Source: Opitutaceae bacterium
GTDB lineage: Bacteria; Verrucomicrobiota; Verrucomicrobiia; Opitutales; Opitutaceae
Assembly (NCBI GenBank): GCA_003164715.1
Contig: PLTZ01000092.1
Coordinates: 1 to 62,935, forward strand
Length of the DNA stretch: 62,935 nt
Reading direction: 5' to 3'
Each line of letters starts with the position of its first letter. The stretch's first letter is position 1. Of this stretch, positions 6,757 to 16,394 are shown in pieces. Made by a program: the position numbers and the translations under genes. The notes under the pieces are model-generated. The model saw only the letters and a program-made list of their open reading frames with translations. It was not told where the DNA came from and searched no databases.

Positions 6757-9483
6757 ATGCCTCCCCGAATCCCTTTCATGTGCGCGATCCTCCTCGGGTC
6801 TGCCGTCGGCTCCTGGGCCGACGTCGCCATCAACATCAGCGTCGATCCCGGCTCCGGAAGGACTCCGATAAGCCCGTATATCTACGGGACTGACCAGGAC
6901 CTGGCCGGGGTCGCGGCGCCCGGGGCGCGCCGGTATGGGGGCAACCGGCTGACCGGATACAACTGGGAGACCAATGCGTCCAATGCCGGCACCGACTACC
7001 TTAACGAGAGCGACAACTTCCTGGTCTCCCAGCTGCCGGCGAGCGAGCAGGCAATCCCTGCGATTGCGCTCACCGCGTTCCACGACCAATCCCTCGCGGT
7101 TGGCACACCCTACACGGTCCTCACGCTCCAGATGGCCGGCTACGTTGCGGCCGACGAGAATGGCCCCGTCACGGCGGCCCAGGCGGCGCCCTCGTCCCGG
7201 TGGAACCTCGTGCAGAACAACAAGCCCGGTGGGGCCTACGCCTACCCGCCGGACCTGACGGATGGCACCGTGTACATGGACGAGCTGCTGAACTACATCA
7301 TCACCCGGTACGGGCCCGCATCGGGGCCGACTGGCGTGAAGGGCTACGACCTCGATAACGAGCCGGCGCTCTGGCCGTCGACCCACCCCTATCTCCACCC
7401 TGCGCAGACGACATGCGCCGAGATCGTCTCGAAGTCCGCGGCGCTCGGCCAGACGGTCAAGCGGATGGACCCGAGCGCGGAGGTCCTCGGCGGCGTGTTC
7501 TACGGGAGCGAGGCGTACTTCACCTTCCAGAACGCGCCCGACTGGCCCGCCCTGCAGCAGGCCACTGGCTACCGGTGGTTCATCGACTACTTCCTCGACC
7601 AGATGAACAAGGCCTCTGCGACGGCGGGAATGCGCCTGATGGACGTCCTGGATCTCCACCGCTACAGCGACGAAAACGTCGGGGGCACCGGCCCCGATGG
7701 GGCCATCACGAACCAGACCGACTTCTCGAACACGGCGACCAACATGGACCGGGTCCAGGCCCCGCGGGTCCTCTGGGACAAGACCTACGTGGAGAACAGC
7801 TGGGTGCAGGAGTACGACCCCCAGTTCCTGCCGTGGATCCCGAACCTCCAGGCGTCGATCAACGCCCGTTACCCGGGCACGAGGCTCTCATTCAGCGAGT
7901 ACAGCTACGGCGGCGAAAGCGACATCTCCGGGGGCATCGCGCAGGCCGACATCCTCGGGATCTACGGGAAGTTCGGCGTCTACCTCGGCTGCGTCTGGAT
8001 CCTCCACGGCACCCCGCCGCCCGTGTACACGGCGGCCGCCTTCAACCTCTACCTAAACTGCGACGGCCAGGGCGAACGGTTCGGCGACACGTCGGTCCTT
8101 GCGGCGGATTCGGACACGGTGAACACGTCGGCCTACGCCTCGGTCGACGCAGCCGGCTCCCTTCACGTGGTCGTGCTGAACAAGAGCTTCACGCAGGCCG
8201 CGGACCTGAGCCTCAACATTGTTGGCCCGGCGACGTTCTCGGGCGCCAAGGTCTACGCTTTCGACAGCAGCAGCCCGGCCCTGACCGCGCGCACGCCGGC
8301 GACCGTCGCCGACAACCAGATGGCCTACGTGCTGGCGCCCCTGACGGCCGCCCATTTCGTCTTTCAGTCCTCGGCGGGCCTGCCGCAGTTCTCGGCCGGC
8401 CCTGTCTCCCAGACGGTCGCAAGCGGGACGACCGTCGTGTTTGGGGCCTCGTCAAATGCCGCCGCCTACCGATGGTATCTTAACGGCGCGCCGCTGTCGG
8501 ACGGCGGGGCCGTCTCAGGCTCGACCGGTCCGCAGCTTGTGATCACGGGCGCGACGGCGGCCTACGCGGGCAGCTACACCTGTGTTGCCACCAACGGCTC
8601 GGGAAGCACGACAAGCAATGCGGCGACGCTCACGGTGAGCGGCACCTCGGCCGTCGGCAGGCTGGTCAACATCGCGACGCGCGCGCTGGTGGGGACCGGG
8701 GGCAATGTGCTGATCCCCGGCTTTGTCATCGGGGGGAGCGGCTCGGAGACGCTGCTTATCCGCGCGGACGGGCCGGCCTTGACGGCGTTCGGGGTGACGG
8801 GGGCGCTGGCGCAGCCGAGCCTGGTGCTGACCGCCCAGGCGACGGGGGCCACGCTGGCCACGAACACCGGCTGGGGCACGAACACGAACCCGGCCCCGGC
8901 GCAGATCGCGAGCGTCGCGGCGCAGGTGGGCGCCTTCGCGCTCACGAACGGGAGCGCGGACTGCGCGGTGATCGTCACGCTCCCGCCGGGCGCGTACACG
9001 GTGCAGGTCTCCGGGGTCGGCAACACGACCGGGGTCGCGCTGGCCGAGGTCTACGAGGTGTCCTACACCGGGACGGCGCGGCTCGTGAACATCGCGACCC
9101 GGGCCCAGGTGGGAACCGGCGGCAACATCCTGATCCCCGGCTTCGTGATCGGCGGCTCGACCTCCAAGACCATGCTGGTCCGTGCGTCGGGCCCCGCGCT
9201 CGCCGCCTTCGGCCTGTCAGGCCTGCTTCCGGATCCGCAGCTAAGCCTCTACCGTGAGAACGGCAACCAGGCACCGACCCTGCTCGCGACAAACGGCGGG
9301 TGGTCCGGGAACCCCCTGATTGCCGCCGCGGGGGCGAGGGTGGGCGCATTCTCTTGGGGGCAGGCGGCCACCCCTGATTCGGCGCTGCTGGTGACGCTGC
9401 CTCCGGGGGCCTACACGGCCCAGGTCGCAGGCGCCAGCGGCGACACGGGGCTTGCGCTCATCGAGGTCTACGACGTGCCGTAA
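6757..9483 (+). CDS. Secreted glycoside hydrolase family 44 enzyme with Ig-like and tandem C-terminal domains
   Basis: 908 residues from the ATG at 6757, chosen because a signal peptide follows directly (cleavage after about residue 22, SWA|DV). The GH44 catalytic region spans residues about 25-530: INISVDPGSG, GGNRLTGYNWE, the acid/base Glu202 in DLDNEPALW and the nucleophile Glu381 in SFSEYSYGGE. An Ig-like domain follows (about 547-628, with W and YTCVATN). Two copies of a 135-residue module starting RLVNIATRA complete the protein (about 634-768 and 773-908). GH44 enzymes cleave beta-glucans, often cellulose or xyloglucan, so this is probably a secreted plant-polysaccharide hydrolase. No operon partner. 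Confidence 0.88.
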   Translation: MPPRIPFMCAILLGSAVGSWADVAINISVDPGSGRTPISPYIYGTDQDLAGVAAPGARRYGGNRLTGYNWETNASNAGTDYLNESDNFLVSQLPASEQAIPAIALTAFHDQSLAVGTPYTVLTLQMAGYVAADENGPVTAAQAAPSSRWNLVQNNKPGGAYAYPPDLTDGTVYMDELLNYIITRYGPASGPTGVKGYDLDNEPALWPSTHPYLHPAQTTCAEIVSKSAALGQTVKRMDPSAEVLGGVFYGSEAYFTFQNAPDWPALQQATGYRWFIDYFLDQMNKASATAGMRLMDVLDLHRYSDENVGGTGPDGAITNQTDFSNTATNMDRVQAPRVLWDKTYVENSWVQEYDPQFLPWIPNLQASINARYPGTRLSFSEYSYGGESDISGGIAQADILGIYGKFGVYLGCVWILHGTPPPVYTAAAFNLYLNCDGQGERFGDTSVLAADSDTVNTSAYASVDAAGSLHVVVLNKSFTQAADLSLNIVGPATFSGAKVYAFDSSSPALTARTPATVADNQMAYVLAPLTAAHFVFQSSAGLPQFSAGPVSQTVASGTTVVFGASSNAAAYRWYLNGAPLSDGGAVSGSTGPQLVITGATAAYAGSYTCVATNGSGSTTSNAATLTVSGTSAVGRLVNIATRALVGTGGNVLIPGFVIGGSGSETLLIRADGPALTAFGVTGALAQPSLVLTAQATGATLATNTGWGTNTNPAPAQIASVAAQVGAFALTNGSADCAVIVTLPPGAYTVQVSGVGNTTGVALAEVYEVSYTGTARLVNIATRAQVGTGGNILIPGFVIGGSTSKTMLVRASGPALAAFGLSGLLPDPQLSLYRENGNQAPTLLATNGGWSGNPLIAAAGARVGAFSWGQAATPDSALLVTLPPGAYTAQVAGASGDTGLALIEVYDVP
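8656..9480 (+). repeat. Tandem C-terminal module (two copies) of the GH44 protein
   Basis: Two consecutive units of about 135 codons share RLVNIATRA-VGTGGN-LIPGFVIGG, an LL[IV]RA-GPAL--FG core, and LPPGAYT-QV near the end. The same two-unit tail ends the NHL protein at 56308-59454, which is otherwise unrelated. It is probably a surface-attachment or secretion-related module of this lineage; the function is inferred only from its recurrence at the C-termini of exported proteins. Confidence 0.75.
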
Positions 9484-9499
9484 TCTGATCCAAATGCGC

Positions 9500-9518
9500 G
9501 ACGGCTCGCGAAGCCGTC
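9500..9518 (+). terminator. Hairpin after the GH44 gene
   Basis: A perfect 7-bp stem GACGGCT/AGCCGTC with a 5-base loop begins 17 bases after the stop codon. There is no T tract, so it may be a weak terminator or an RNA-stabilising hairpin. Confidence 0.35.
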
Positions 9519-9622
9519 CACCACGCGGCCGGTCGCTAGGAATCGGGCCCTTAGGGCGCCCCATTCGGACTGAGTAATTGTACCCCGATTACAGATATCC
9601 CGGCTCCTGCTACATTAGCCGC

Positions 9623-10543
9623 ATGAAGACAGCGGTGCTACCCCGAGGCAGCTGGACCGAGGGTCCAGGGAGGGTGAGGCATATAGCTATTAACAGCAAT
9701 GGGTTAAGTATTTTTCCCCCGCGTCTTTTCGGGATCCAGGTCGTCATTCTGGCCGCGGCATTGTCCGTCGCATTGCGGTGTTCGGCGGGAACGGCGGGTA
9801 ACCGCGCCGCCCAGCTGTCGGACCTCCGCACTAAGGCGGAGGCTGGCGACACCGCCGCCCAGGTGCAACTTGGCGAACTTTATTTTGCAGGCGAGAAGGC
9901 CCCCTTCGACAAGGCGGAGGCGGCGAAGTGGTACCGCATGGCCGCGGACCAGGGGAACACCAAGGCCGCGTTTCTCCTTGGCTTCATGTGCGAGGTGGGG
10001 GACGGGGTTCCGAAGTACAAGGTTGAGGCGGCCAAGTGGTACCGCCAGGCGGCCGAGGGCGGCGACTCGAGGGCCCAGTTCCTCCTGGCCTCCATGTACG
10101 CCCGCGGAGACGGTGTGGCGCAGGACATGGCGGAATCCGCCACTTGGCTCCTCAAGGCCGCGCAGCAGGGGCATGCGGCGGCGCAGGCCGCCCTCCTCAA
10201 GCGGTATTACTCGGGCGAGAACCTCTTCGGGGGCAAGGCCGAGGCCGTGAAATGGTTTCGGAATGCGGCGGGGCAGGGACAAGCGTTCGCTCAGTTCCAG
10301 CTGGGTCTCATGTACAGCCTTGGAAACGGCGTCCCGAAGGACGACGTCGAGGCCCTGGCGTGGCTCAACCTGAGCGCATCGGCGGGCGACCACGACTACG
10401 TGAAGGCGCGCGACACGCTCGAGGCGGAACTCGGCGCTTCGGTCGCACTCCGGGGGCAGGAGAGGGGCCGCGAGCTTCTGAAGCATGTCGACATCGCCGC
10501 CGCGGCCAAGGACTCGCCGGCCGTCGCCCAGGACGGGCAATGA
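9623..10543 (+). CDS. Exported Sel1-repeat (SLR/TPR-like) protein
   Basis: 306 residues from ATG 9623. The hydrophobic segment FGIQVVILAAALSVALRCSA starts only at about residue 37, so a GTG at 9674 is an alternative start that gives a more usual signal peptide. ATG 9623 is favoured by a TACATT box 6 bases upstream, resembling other near-leaderless starts here. From residue about 60 at least five Sel1-type repeats follow (AEAAKWYRMAADQGNTKAAF, then VEAAKWYRQAAEGGDSRAQF and so on). Such solenoids bind partner proteins, so a periplasmic scaffold role is possible. It converges on the TonB receptor gene. Confidence 0.8.
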   Translation: MKTAVLPRGSWTEGPGRVRHIAINSNGLSIFPPRLFGIQVVILAAALSVALRCSAGTAGNRAAQLSDLRTKAEAGDTAAQVQLGELYFAGEKAPFDKAEAAKWYRMAADQGNTKAAFLLGFMCEVGDGVPKYKVEAAKWYRQAAEGGDSRAQFLLASMYARGDGVAQDMAESATWLLKAAQQGHAAAQAALLKRYYSGENLFGGKAEAVKWFRNAAGQGQAFAQFQLGLMYSLGNGVPKDDVEALAWLNLSASAGDHDYVKARDTLEAELGASVALRGQERGRELLKHVDIAAAAKDSPAVAQDGQ

Positions 10544-10656
10544 TCCCGCCGCAACCTTTCAACCCATTTCCGTCCAAAGCGGTAATCCGGCTCCCCCCGC
10601 AGAAAGTCCGCCCGTAGCCGGGCGCCTTCCCGCGGGGATGGGCCGGATTCCTCGCT

Positions 10657-13605
10657 CTAGTACCGGTACCGCGCCTCGACGTAGTAGAGCCTGCCGATGG
10701 GCCCGTTGTAGTCGCCCACGTCGGCATTCGTCGCCGGGAAGGCGTTCTGGGCCACGGGCGGCATCTGGTTGAAGGCGTTGTTGACACCGAGCCGCAGCTC
10801 CGTCCTCCCGAGCCATTTTAGGGACGTGGCCTTGCCAAGGTCCGAGCCCACCATGAAGTCGAACTGCTGGTAGCTTCCCACGCTCTGGGGGGCCGTCGCG
10901 GCCGAGCCGCCCGGCCCGATGTCGGTGACCGAGGGAATGTAGGTATGGCCAATCTCGAACTCCATCGATTCGTAGTTCCAGTCGAACGTCGTGTAGGTGC
11001 GCCAGCGCGGGATCGTCCCCTGACTGCTGCTTCCCCCGCCGGATGCGGTCCCGGCATACTGGTAGTAGGGTTCCGTCGGGATCTCCTTGACGAGGTAGCT
11101 GTTCCAGACGGTCACGGTGGACGCGACCCTTATGTGTCCCGCCGACTGGGTCTTCGTCGCGTATTCAAGCGTGGCGTCGAAGCCCTTGTCGGCCTGCGAG
11201 GTGAGGTTGATCAGGGGCACCTGCACGAAGATGGTCTGCGGGTTCACCGTGCTGAGCTGGCCCGGCCCGGTGACCCCCGGCCCGCTCGGGCTGCCCACGT
11301 GGACATACTGGGCAAACGGGGAGGCGGAGCCCAGGGTTTCGACGCTCTGCACGATGGCCACCTGACTCAGGTGGCCGATGGCCCCGTTAACGGTCGTGTC
11401 GAAGAAGTCGAAATCGAGGTCAAGACCCTGGACCTCGCGCGGCGCCAGCACAAAGCCCGTCGACCAGGTGTTCGCCGTAAACGGCTGGAGCGAGGGGTTG
11501 GGTCCGCCGATGCCGGTGAAGCCAGCGCTGGAGGCGACGTTCCCGTAATACCCCTGGTAGATGAACGGCGGGATGGGCCCCGAGATCGGCGGGCCGAACA
11601 GCTCCGCAAGCTCCGGAGCCCCGAAGGAGCGGCCCACGGACGCGCGCACCGTGAAGCGCTCGTCAATCGGCTCGTAGTTCAGGCTGGCCTCAGGCACGTC
11701 GGAGTGCCCGATCAGGCTGTAGTCATCGTACCGCTCGGCCATGTCGACCGTGAGCTGGTGGATCCCAATGATGTCCTGCTTCGGGCCGATGATCGGGGCC
11801 TTCAGCTCGCCAAAGAGCGACGAGATCTCGCGCGACGCCCCGAAGGGCGAGAGCGACTCGGAGTTGAGCCACCCGGCGATCGACAGGCCGGGTCCGATCG
11901 GCTGGCTTGTCGCGTCGGGGCTGTCCGACAGCGTCTCGCGGGTGTGGCTTCCCCCGATCGCGAAACTCAGGCTCCCGTTCGGCAGCTCGAACGGCGTCCC
12001 CCTGAAGACGAAGTCGGCCGACGCGAGCGTGCTCACCATGTTGTTGGTCTTGGTCCCGATGACGTTGGAGGGCAGGGTACCCGAGGCCTGCTGGTAGGCG
12101 AACGGGTTGATCGCGCCTGAGGCGAGCGCCGCGTTCAGGTTTGCGGTGTCGATCTGGCCCGGGCTCGTTAGTCCCAGGTGGTAGCGGTTCAAGTCGACTC
12201 CGACCTCCCACGAATAGTTTGAGCCCAGCTGGCCCTTGAGCCCCCCCGCGAAGCGGTAGAACTCCGACTGGTCGATCGACAGGAGCGGGAATTTCGAGAA
12301 CTGGTTGTTCACATTGACCAGGTTGATGTTGTAACCCGCGGCATTCGGCTGGAAGAGCCACATGGGCGAGAACGGGCTGTTCGGCTGCAGATAGGGGACG
12401 TAGGGTACAAAGGCCCCGGCACCCGCCGGCGGCGGCGAGCTTCCGTAGATGAACGGATCCGTGAATGGCGCCGAGATGTAGGGCGACAGGGACTCGCCGG
12501 CGACGGAGGACTCCGTGCGGTCGAAGCCGTAGAGCAGGTCGCCGAAAACGACCAACTTGTCGCCGAAGATGTGGTGCTCGAAGTCGGCGACCACGCTGCG
12601 CCGCCTGAGGCTCGCAAGGAGCGTCTCCTGGTTGGCTACGTTGTAGCCCGTCAGCAGCTGCTGCTGGTTGACCGGCGAGTAGACGCCCATCTGGACCAGC
12701 TGTGCCATCGAGTACTGGAGCCCGGCAGGCGGCGCGTTGAGCGAGGGGTTGAGCTGGTAGTAGGCGAGCTGCCCCGGCATCGTCTGCGGCTGGCCGGTGT
12801 TGGGATTAAAGGTGATCGAGAACGGCTGCACGCTCACGACCCCCGGATAGGTCGTCGTCGTGTAGATGGGGTTCGAGTAGGGCCGCTCGTTCATGTAGAT
12901 GGGGCTCGTCTCGGCTCCCTCAACGGAAATCATGAAGGACGTGTCCTTCGTGCTCACCCCTCCCGTGAGGTAGCCCGAGCGCTCCGTGTAGGAGCCCCGG
13001 TTGCTGCTCTCACCCCAGTGGATGCCGGACTCCCATCCGTTGAAGTTGGACTTCAGGATCACGTTGATGACGCCTCCGACGGCGTCGGAGCCGTAGAATG
13101 CGGACGACCCGTCGGACAGGATCTCCACGTGGTCCACGGCGGCTATGGGGATCATGTTGAGGTCCACAAACTCAATGCCAAGGGACGCTTCCGCAGGGTC
13201 AAAGGCGACGCGCCGGCCGTCTATCAGCACGAGCGTCTTCAGGTCGTGGAGCTGCAGGTCCGTGCCGCCCTGGGTCACGAAGGCCTCCGAGTTGGCGTTC
13301 TCGAGGCCCAGGGTCCCGTTCCCCGTGAACCGCGGGTCGGCCTTCCTCAGGATCTCGCCAAAGTCGGTTGCCACGCCGGTATCCCGCATCTGCTCGGAAC
13401 TTATGACCTCCACGGGCTGTGTCGCCGTGTTGGGCGTGCCGGGCAGGTGGGAGCCAGTCACCACGACCTGCGAGAGCACGAGCGGCTCGTCGCCCGACGT
13501 ATCCGCGGGGGGCGGAGCGGTCTGGGCCGACGCTGTAAGGGCGGATAGAAACATCCAACCCGCCGCTGAACACGAGACCTTCAAGAGGTTTGCAGTCATA
13601 GGCAT
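10657..13605 (-). CDS. TonB-dependent outer membrane receptor
   Basis: 982 residues. The signal peptide ends near residue 28 (ASAQ). A plug domain follows with VVVTGSHLP, LKTLVLIDGRRV and the hallmark FYGSDAVGGVINVILK. The rest is a beta-barrel rich in alternating aromatic residues, ending in the strand YYVEARYRY with the terminal aromatic expected for BamA recognition. It imports a bulky ligand across the outer membrane using TonB; no carbohydrate or siderophore genes flank it, so the ligand is unknown. A second ATG two codons in (13599) is a possible start, because a TATACC box ends one base before the first ATG. It is divergent from the HpnN-like gene. Confidence 0.93.
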   Translation of the reverse strand: MPMTANLLKVSCSAAGWMFLSALTASAQTAPPPADTSGDEPLVLSQVVVTGSHLPGTPNTATQPVEVISSEQMRDTGVATDFGEILRKADPRFTGNGTLGLENANSEAFVTQGGTDLQLHDLKTLVLIDGRRVAFDPAEASLGIEFVDLNMIPIAAVDHVEILSDGSSAFYGSDAVGGVINVILKSNFNGWESGIHWGESSNRGSYTERSGYLTGGVSTKDTSFMISVEGAETSPIYMNERPYSNPIYTTTTYPGVVSVQPFSITFNPNTGQPQTMPGQLAYYQLNPSLNAPPAGLQYSMAQLVQMGVYSPVNQQQLLTGYNVANQETLLASLRRRSVVADFEHHIFGDKLVVFGDLLYGFDRTESSVAGESLSPYISAPFTDPFIYGSSPPPAGAGAFVPYVPYLQPNSPFSPMWLFQPNAAGYNINLVNVNNQFSKFPLLSIDQSEFYRFAGGLKGQLGSNYSWEVGVDLNRYHLGLTSPGQIDTANLNAALASGAINPFAYQQASGTLPSNVIGTKTNNMVSTLASADFVFRGTPFELPNGSLSFAIGGSHTRETLSDSPDATSQPIGPGLSIAGWLNSESLSPFGASREISSLFGELKAPIIGPKQDIIGIHQLTVDMAERYDDYSLIGHSDVPEASLNYEPIDERFTVRASVGRSFGAPELAELFGPPISGPIPPFIYQGYYGNVASSAGFTGIGGPNPSLQPFTANTWSTGFVLAPREVQGLDLDFDFFDTTVNGAIGHLSQVAIVQSVETLGSASPFAQYVHVGSPSGPGVTGPGQLSTVNPQTIFVQVPLINLTSQADKGFDATLEYATKTQSAGHIRVASTVTVWNSYLVKEIPTEPYYQYAGTASGGGSSSQGTIPRWRTYTTFDWNYESMEFEIGHTYIPSVTDIGPGGSAATAPQSVGSYQQFDFMVGSDLGKATSLKWLGRTELRLGVNNAFNQMPPVAQNAFPATNADVGDYNGPIGRLYYVEARYRY

Positions 13606-13730
13606 AGGTATAGGCCGCAGAGGGCCCGGGAAAGGTGAATGCCCTTATTCATGAACGTCAAGCCGTCGTGTTGAACGCCAATTCAAAACCGGCGTCGACG
13701 GTCGCGGAAAACTGCGCCAGAATCCCGTTC

Positions 13731-16394
13731 ATGGTTGCATACTCGAGTATGATAGGGGCGGTTGTCCGCCTGGTGGGGGCCAGCCGGCGTTACGCCGTTG
13801 CAGTAGCGGCCCTTGCGCTGCTGGCGACGGCTGCAGCCGGCTTTTACGTCTCCCGGCGCATCGCGATCGACACCGACACCTCGAACCTCATCTCGCCGGA
13901 CCTGCCTTGGCGCCGCGCCGCGGCCGAGTTGGACAAGGCGTTCCCCCAGAACATCGACCTGCTCGCCATTGTGATCGACGGCGACACACCGGACCAGACG
14001 GAGGACGCCGCCTCGGCGCTGGCCGCGCGGTTCGCGGCGAACCGCGGCCTGTTCCAGGACGTCCGCGAGCCGGCGGCCAGCACTTTCTTCAGGAAGAACG
14101 GGATGCTCTTTCTTTCGCTGGGGGAGGTTCAGACGTTCGCCGACTCCATGATAACGGCGCAGCCGATGCTGGGCGCGTTGGCATCCGACCCGAGTCCACG
14201 GGGCGTGTTCAACGCCCTTGACCTCTTCTCCCAGGGCGTGATCCGAGGCCAGATCACGGCCAGCGCGCTCGACAAGCCCTTTGGGGCCGTTGCCGGGGCC
14301 GTCGATGCGGCCCTCGACGGGCGCTATGCCCCCCTTTCCTGGCAGCGCCTCCTGAGCGATCGCAGGCCGGGGCCGCGCGAGATGCGCCGGATCATCCTCG
14401 CCCGGCCGGCGCTCAACTACGGCGACGTCGAGCCCGGGCGGCGCGCGATCGAGGAGGTCCATGCCGCGGCGCGGGCCGGGGGGTTTGTGCCAGAGAACGG
14501 GGTGCGCGTGAGGGTGACCGGCCCGGTCGCGCTTTCCGACGACCAGCTCTCCGCCCTTTCGGACGGGGTGGGGGTCGCCGCAGGCCTCTCGTTCGGCCTC
14601 ATGGTGCTTTGGCTCGCGCTGGCGATGCGCTCGTTTCGCGCCGTCGCGGCGATCCTGGTGACGCTCGCCGTCGGCCTCGTGGCCTGCGCCTGCTTCGCGG
14701 TCGCCGTGGTCGGCCCCTTCAATCCGATCTCGGTGGCCTTCGCCCCGCTGTTCATCGGGATCGCGATCGACTTCGGAATCCAGTTCAGCGTCCGATACGC
14801 CGCCGAGCGCCACGGATGCGACGAGGAGCAGGGAACCCCCGGGGGAGGCGCGCCCGCCGGCCCGAAGCTGGGGGAGAGCCTCTCGGAGGCGCTCCGGCGG
14901 ACCGCCGCGGGAGTGGGCACCCCGTTGGTGGTCGCCGGGGCGGCGACGGCCGCGGGCTTCCTTTCGCTCTTCCCGACCGAGTACCGGGGCGTGTCGGACC
15001 TGGGGCTGATCGCGGGAGCGGGGATGCTGATCGCGCTCCTGCTCAACCTGACGCTGCTGCCCGCACTCCTGGCGCTGTTCCGCTCGGGCGGCTTCAGGGA
15101 GGCGGGAGGCTTCGCCCGGGCCGCCCCCCTCGACCTGCTGCTCGTGCGCCGCAGGCGCTGGATCTTCGCCGCGTGCGGGCTTCTTGCCGCGGCCTCGGCC
15201 CTCGCCCTTGCCGGCCTTCGCTTCGACTTTGACCCGATCAACCTCGAGAACCCGGACTCGGAGTCCGCGAAGACCCTCTTCGACCTGATGAAGGACCCCG
15301 AGACGACGCCCTACACCCTCGAGGTGCTGGCCGCGTCGGCGAAGGACGCCTCCGAGCTGGCCTCCCGCCTCGGACGGCTGCGCGAGGTGAGCCAGGCGAT
15401 CTGGCTCGGGAGCTTTGTTCCCGGGGACCAGCCGGCCAAGCTCGAGATCATCGAGGATGCGCGCGGGCTCCTCGAGCCGGCGTGGTCGTCGCCGCCGGCG
15501 GGGGATACCGCGGGCGTCGCGGACATCGTGGCGGCCGCGGGGCGATGCGCCGCGGACATCCGGAGGGTCGCGGCCGGCGGCGTCGCCCCGGCGGCCCGGC
15601 TGGCGGCGGCGCTCGAGCGGGTGGTGTCCCGCGGCGCGGCCGCCGTGCCCGCCCTCGAGGCCAACCTTTCCCGGGGGGCGGTCCACAGGCTGGAGGACGT
15701 GCGCCTGGCGCTCCAGGCGGCGCCGGTGTCCCTGGAGACGATTCCCCCGGACGTCAGGCGCGACTGGGTCGCCGCCGACGGCAGGTACCGGGTCGAAGTC
15801 TTTCCGAGGGGCGACGCCAGGAACCATGAGGTGCTGCAGAGCTTCGTCGCGGCCGTGGCTCGCGAGGCGCCCCGGGCCACCGGCATGCCGGTGCAGATCC
15901 AGGAGTCGGCGCGGACGGTCATTCGCGCATTCGAGACCGCGGGGCTCCTCGCGGTCGGGGCGATCACGCTCCTTCTTTTTGTCGTCCTGCGCCGACCGAG
16001 GGATATCTTGGCGGTGCTCGTCCCGCTTCTCCTCGCCGGCCTTCTCACGCTGGCGACCAGCGTCCTCGCCGGCATGCCGCTCAACTTTGCCAACATCGTG
16101 ACGCTGCCGCTCCTCCTTGGGATCGGCGTCGCGTTCGACATCTATTTTGTCCTGAGGTGGCGCTCAGGGGAGGCCGGGCTCCTGCAATCCCCCACGGCCC
16201 GCGGCGTCGTCTTCAGCGCCCTCACCACGGGGACCGCCTTCGGCAGTCTCATGCTGTCAAAGTCCCCCGGCATGGCCGACATGGGGAAGCTCCTGAGCCT
16301 CGGGCTCTTCTACACGCTCGTCTGCACCCTGTTCTTCCTGCCCGCCTTTCTGGGCGCGCCGCCGGTCCTGCCGGAGGAGGGGAATGTGAAATGA
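13731..16394 (+). CDS. hpnN: HpnN-like RND/MMPL lipid transporter
   Basis: 887 residues from ATG 13731; a second ATG lies at 13749 and an upstream one at 13635, and the choice is uncertain because no Shine-Dalgarno is seen. The architecture is that of MMPL/RND exporters: a first transmembrane helix (residues about 20-45), a large periplasmic domain, a block of five to six helices (about 285-470, including FAPLFIGIAIDFGIQFSVRY), a second periplasmic domain, and a second helical block (about 735-875, including LPLLLGIGVAFDIYFVLRW). It resembles HpnN, which moves hopanoids to the outer membrane. It overlaps the mlaA start by 4 bases, which supports a role in lipid trafficking. Confidence 0.82.
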   Translation: MVAYSSMIGAVVRLVGASRRYAVAVAALALLATAAAGFYVSRRIAIDTDTSNLISPDLPWRRAAAELDKAFPQNIDLLAIVIDGDTPDQTEDAASALAARFAANRGLFQDVREPAASTFFRKNGMLFLSLGEVQTFADSMITAQPMLGALASDPSPRGVFNALDLFSQGVIRGQITASALDKPFGAVAGAVDAALDGRYAPLSWQRLLSDRRPGPREMRRIILARPALNYGDVEPGRRAIEEVHAAARAGGFVPENGVRVRVTGPVALSDDQLSALSDGVGVAAGLSFGLMVLWLALAMRSFRAVAAILVTLAVGLVACACFAVAVVGPFNPISVAFAPLFIGIAIDFGIQFSVRYAAERHGCDEEQGTPGGGAPAGPKLGESLSEALRRTAAGVGTPLVVAGAATAAGFLSLFPTEYRGVSDLGLIAGAGMLIALLLNLTLLPALLALFRSGGFREAGGFARAAPLDLLLVRRRRWIFAACGLLAAASALALAGLRFDFDPINLENPDSESAKTLFDLMKDPETTPYTLEVLAASAKDASELASRLGRLREVSQAIWLGSFVPGDQPAKLEIIEDARGLLEPAWSSPPAGDTAGVADIVAAAGRCAADIRRVAAGGVAPAARLAAALERVVSRGAAAVPALEANLSRGAVHRLEDVRLALQAAPVSLETIPPDVRRDWVAADGRYRVEVFPRGDARNHEVLQSFVAAVAREAPRATGMPVQIQESARTVIRAFETAGLLAVGAITLLLFVVLRRPRDILAVLVPLLLAGLLTLATSVLAGMPLNFANIVTLPLLLGIGVAFDIYFVLRWRSGEAGLLQSPTARGVVFSALTTGTAFGSLMLSKSPGMADMGKLLSLGLFYTLVCTLFFLPAFLGAPPVLPEEGNVK

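Noticed and set aside
10600-10625. GCCCG-TAGC-CGGGC hairpin as a shared terminator of Sel1 and TonB genes
   Set aside because: Stem of only 5 bp and no T tract on either strand.
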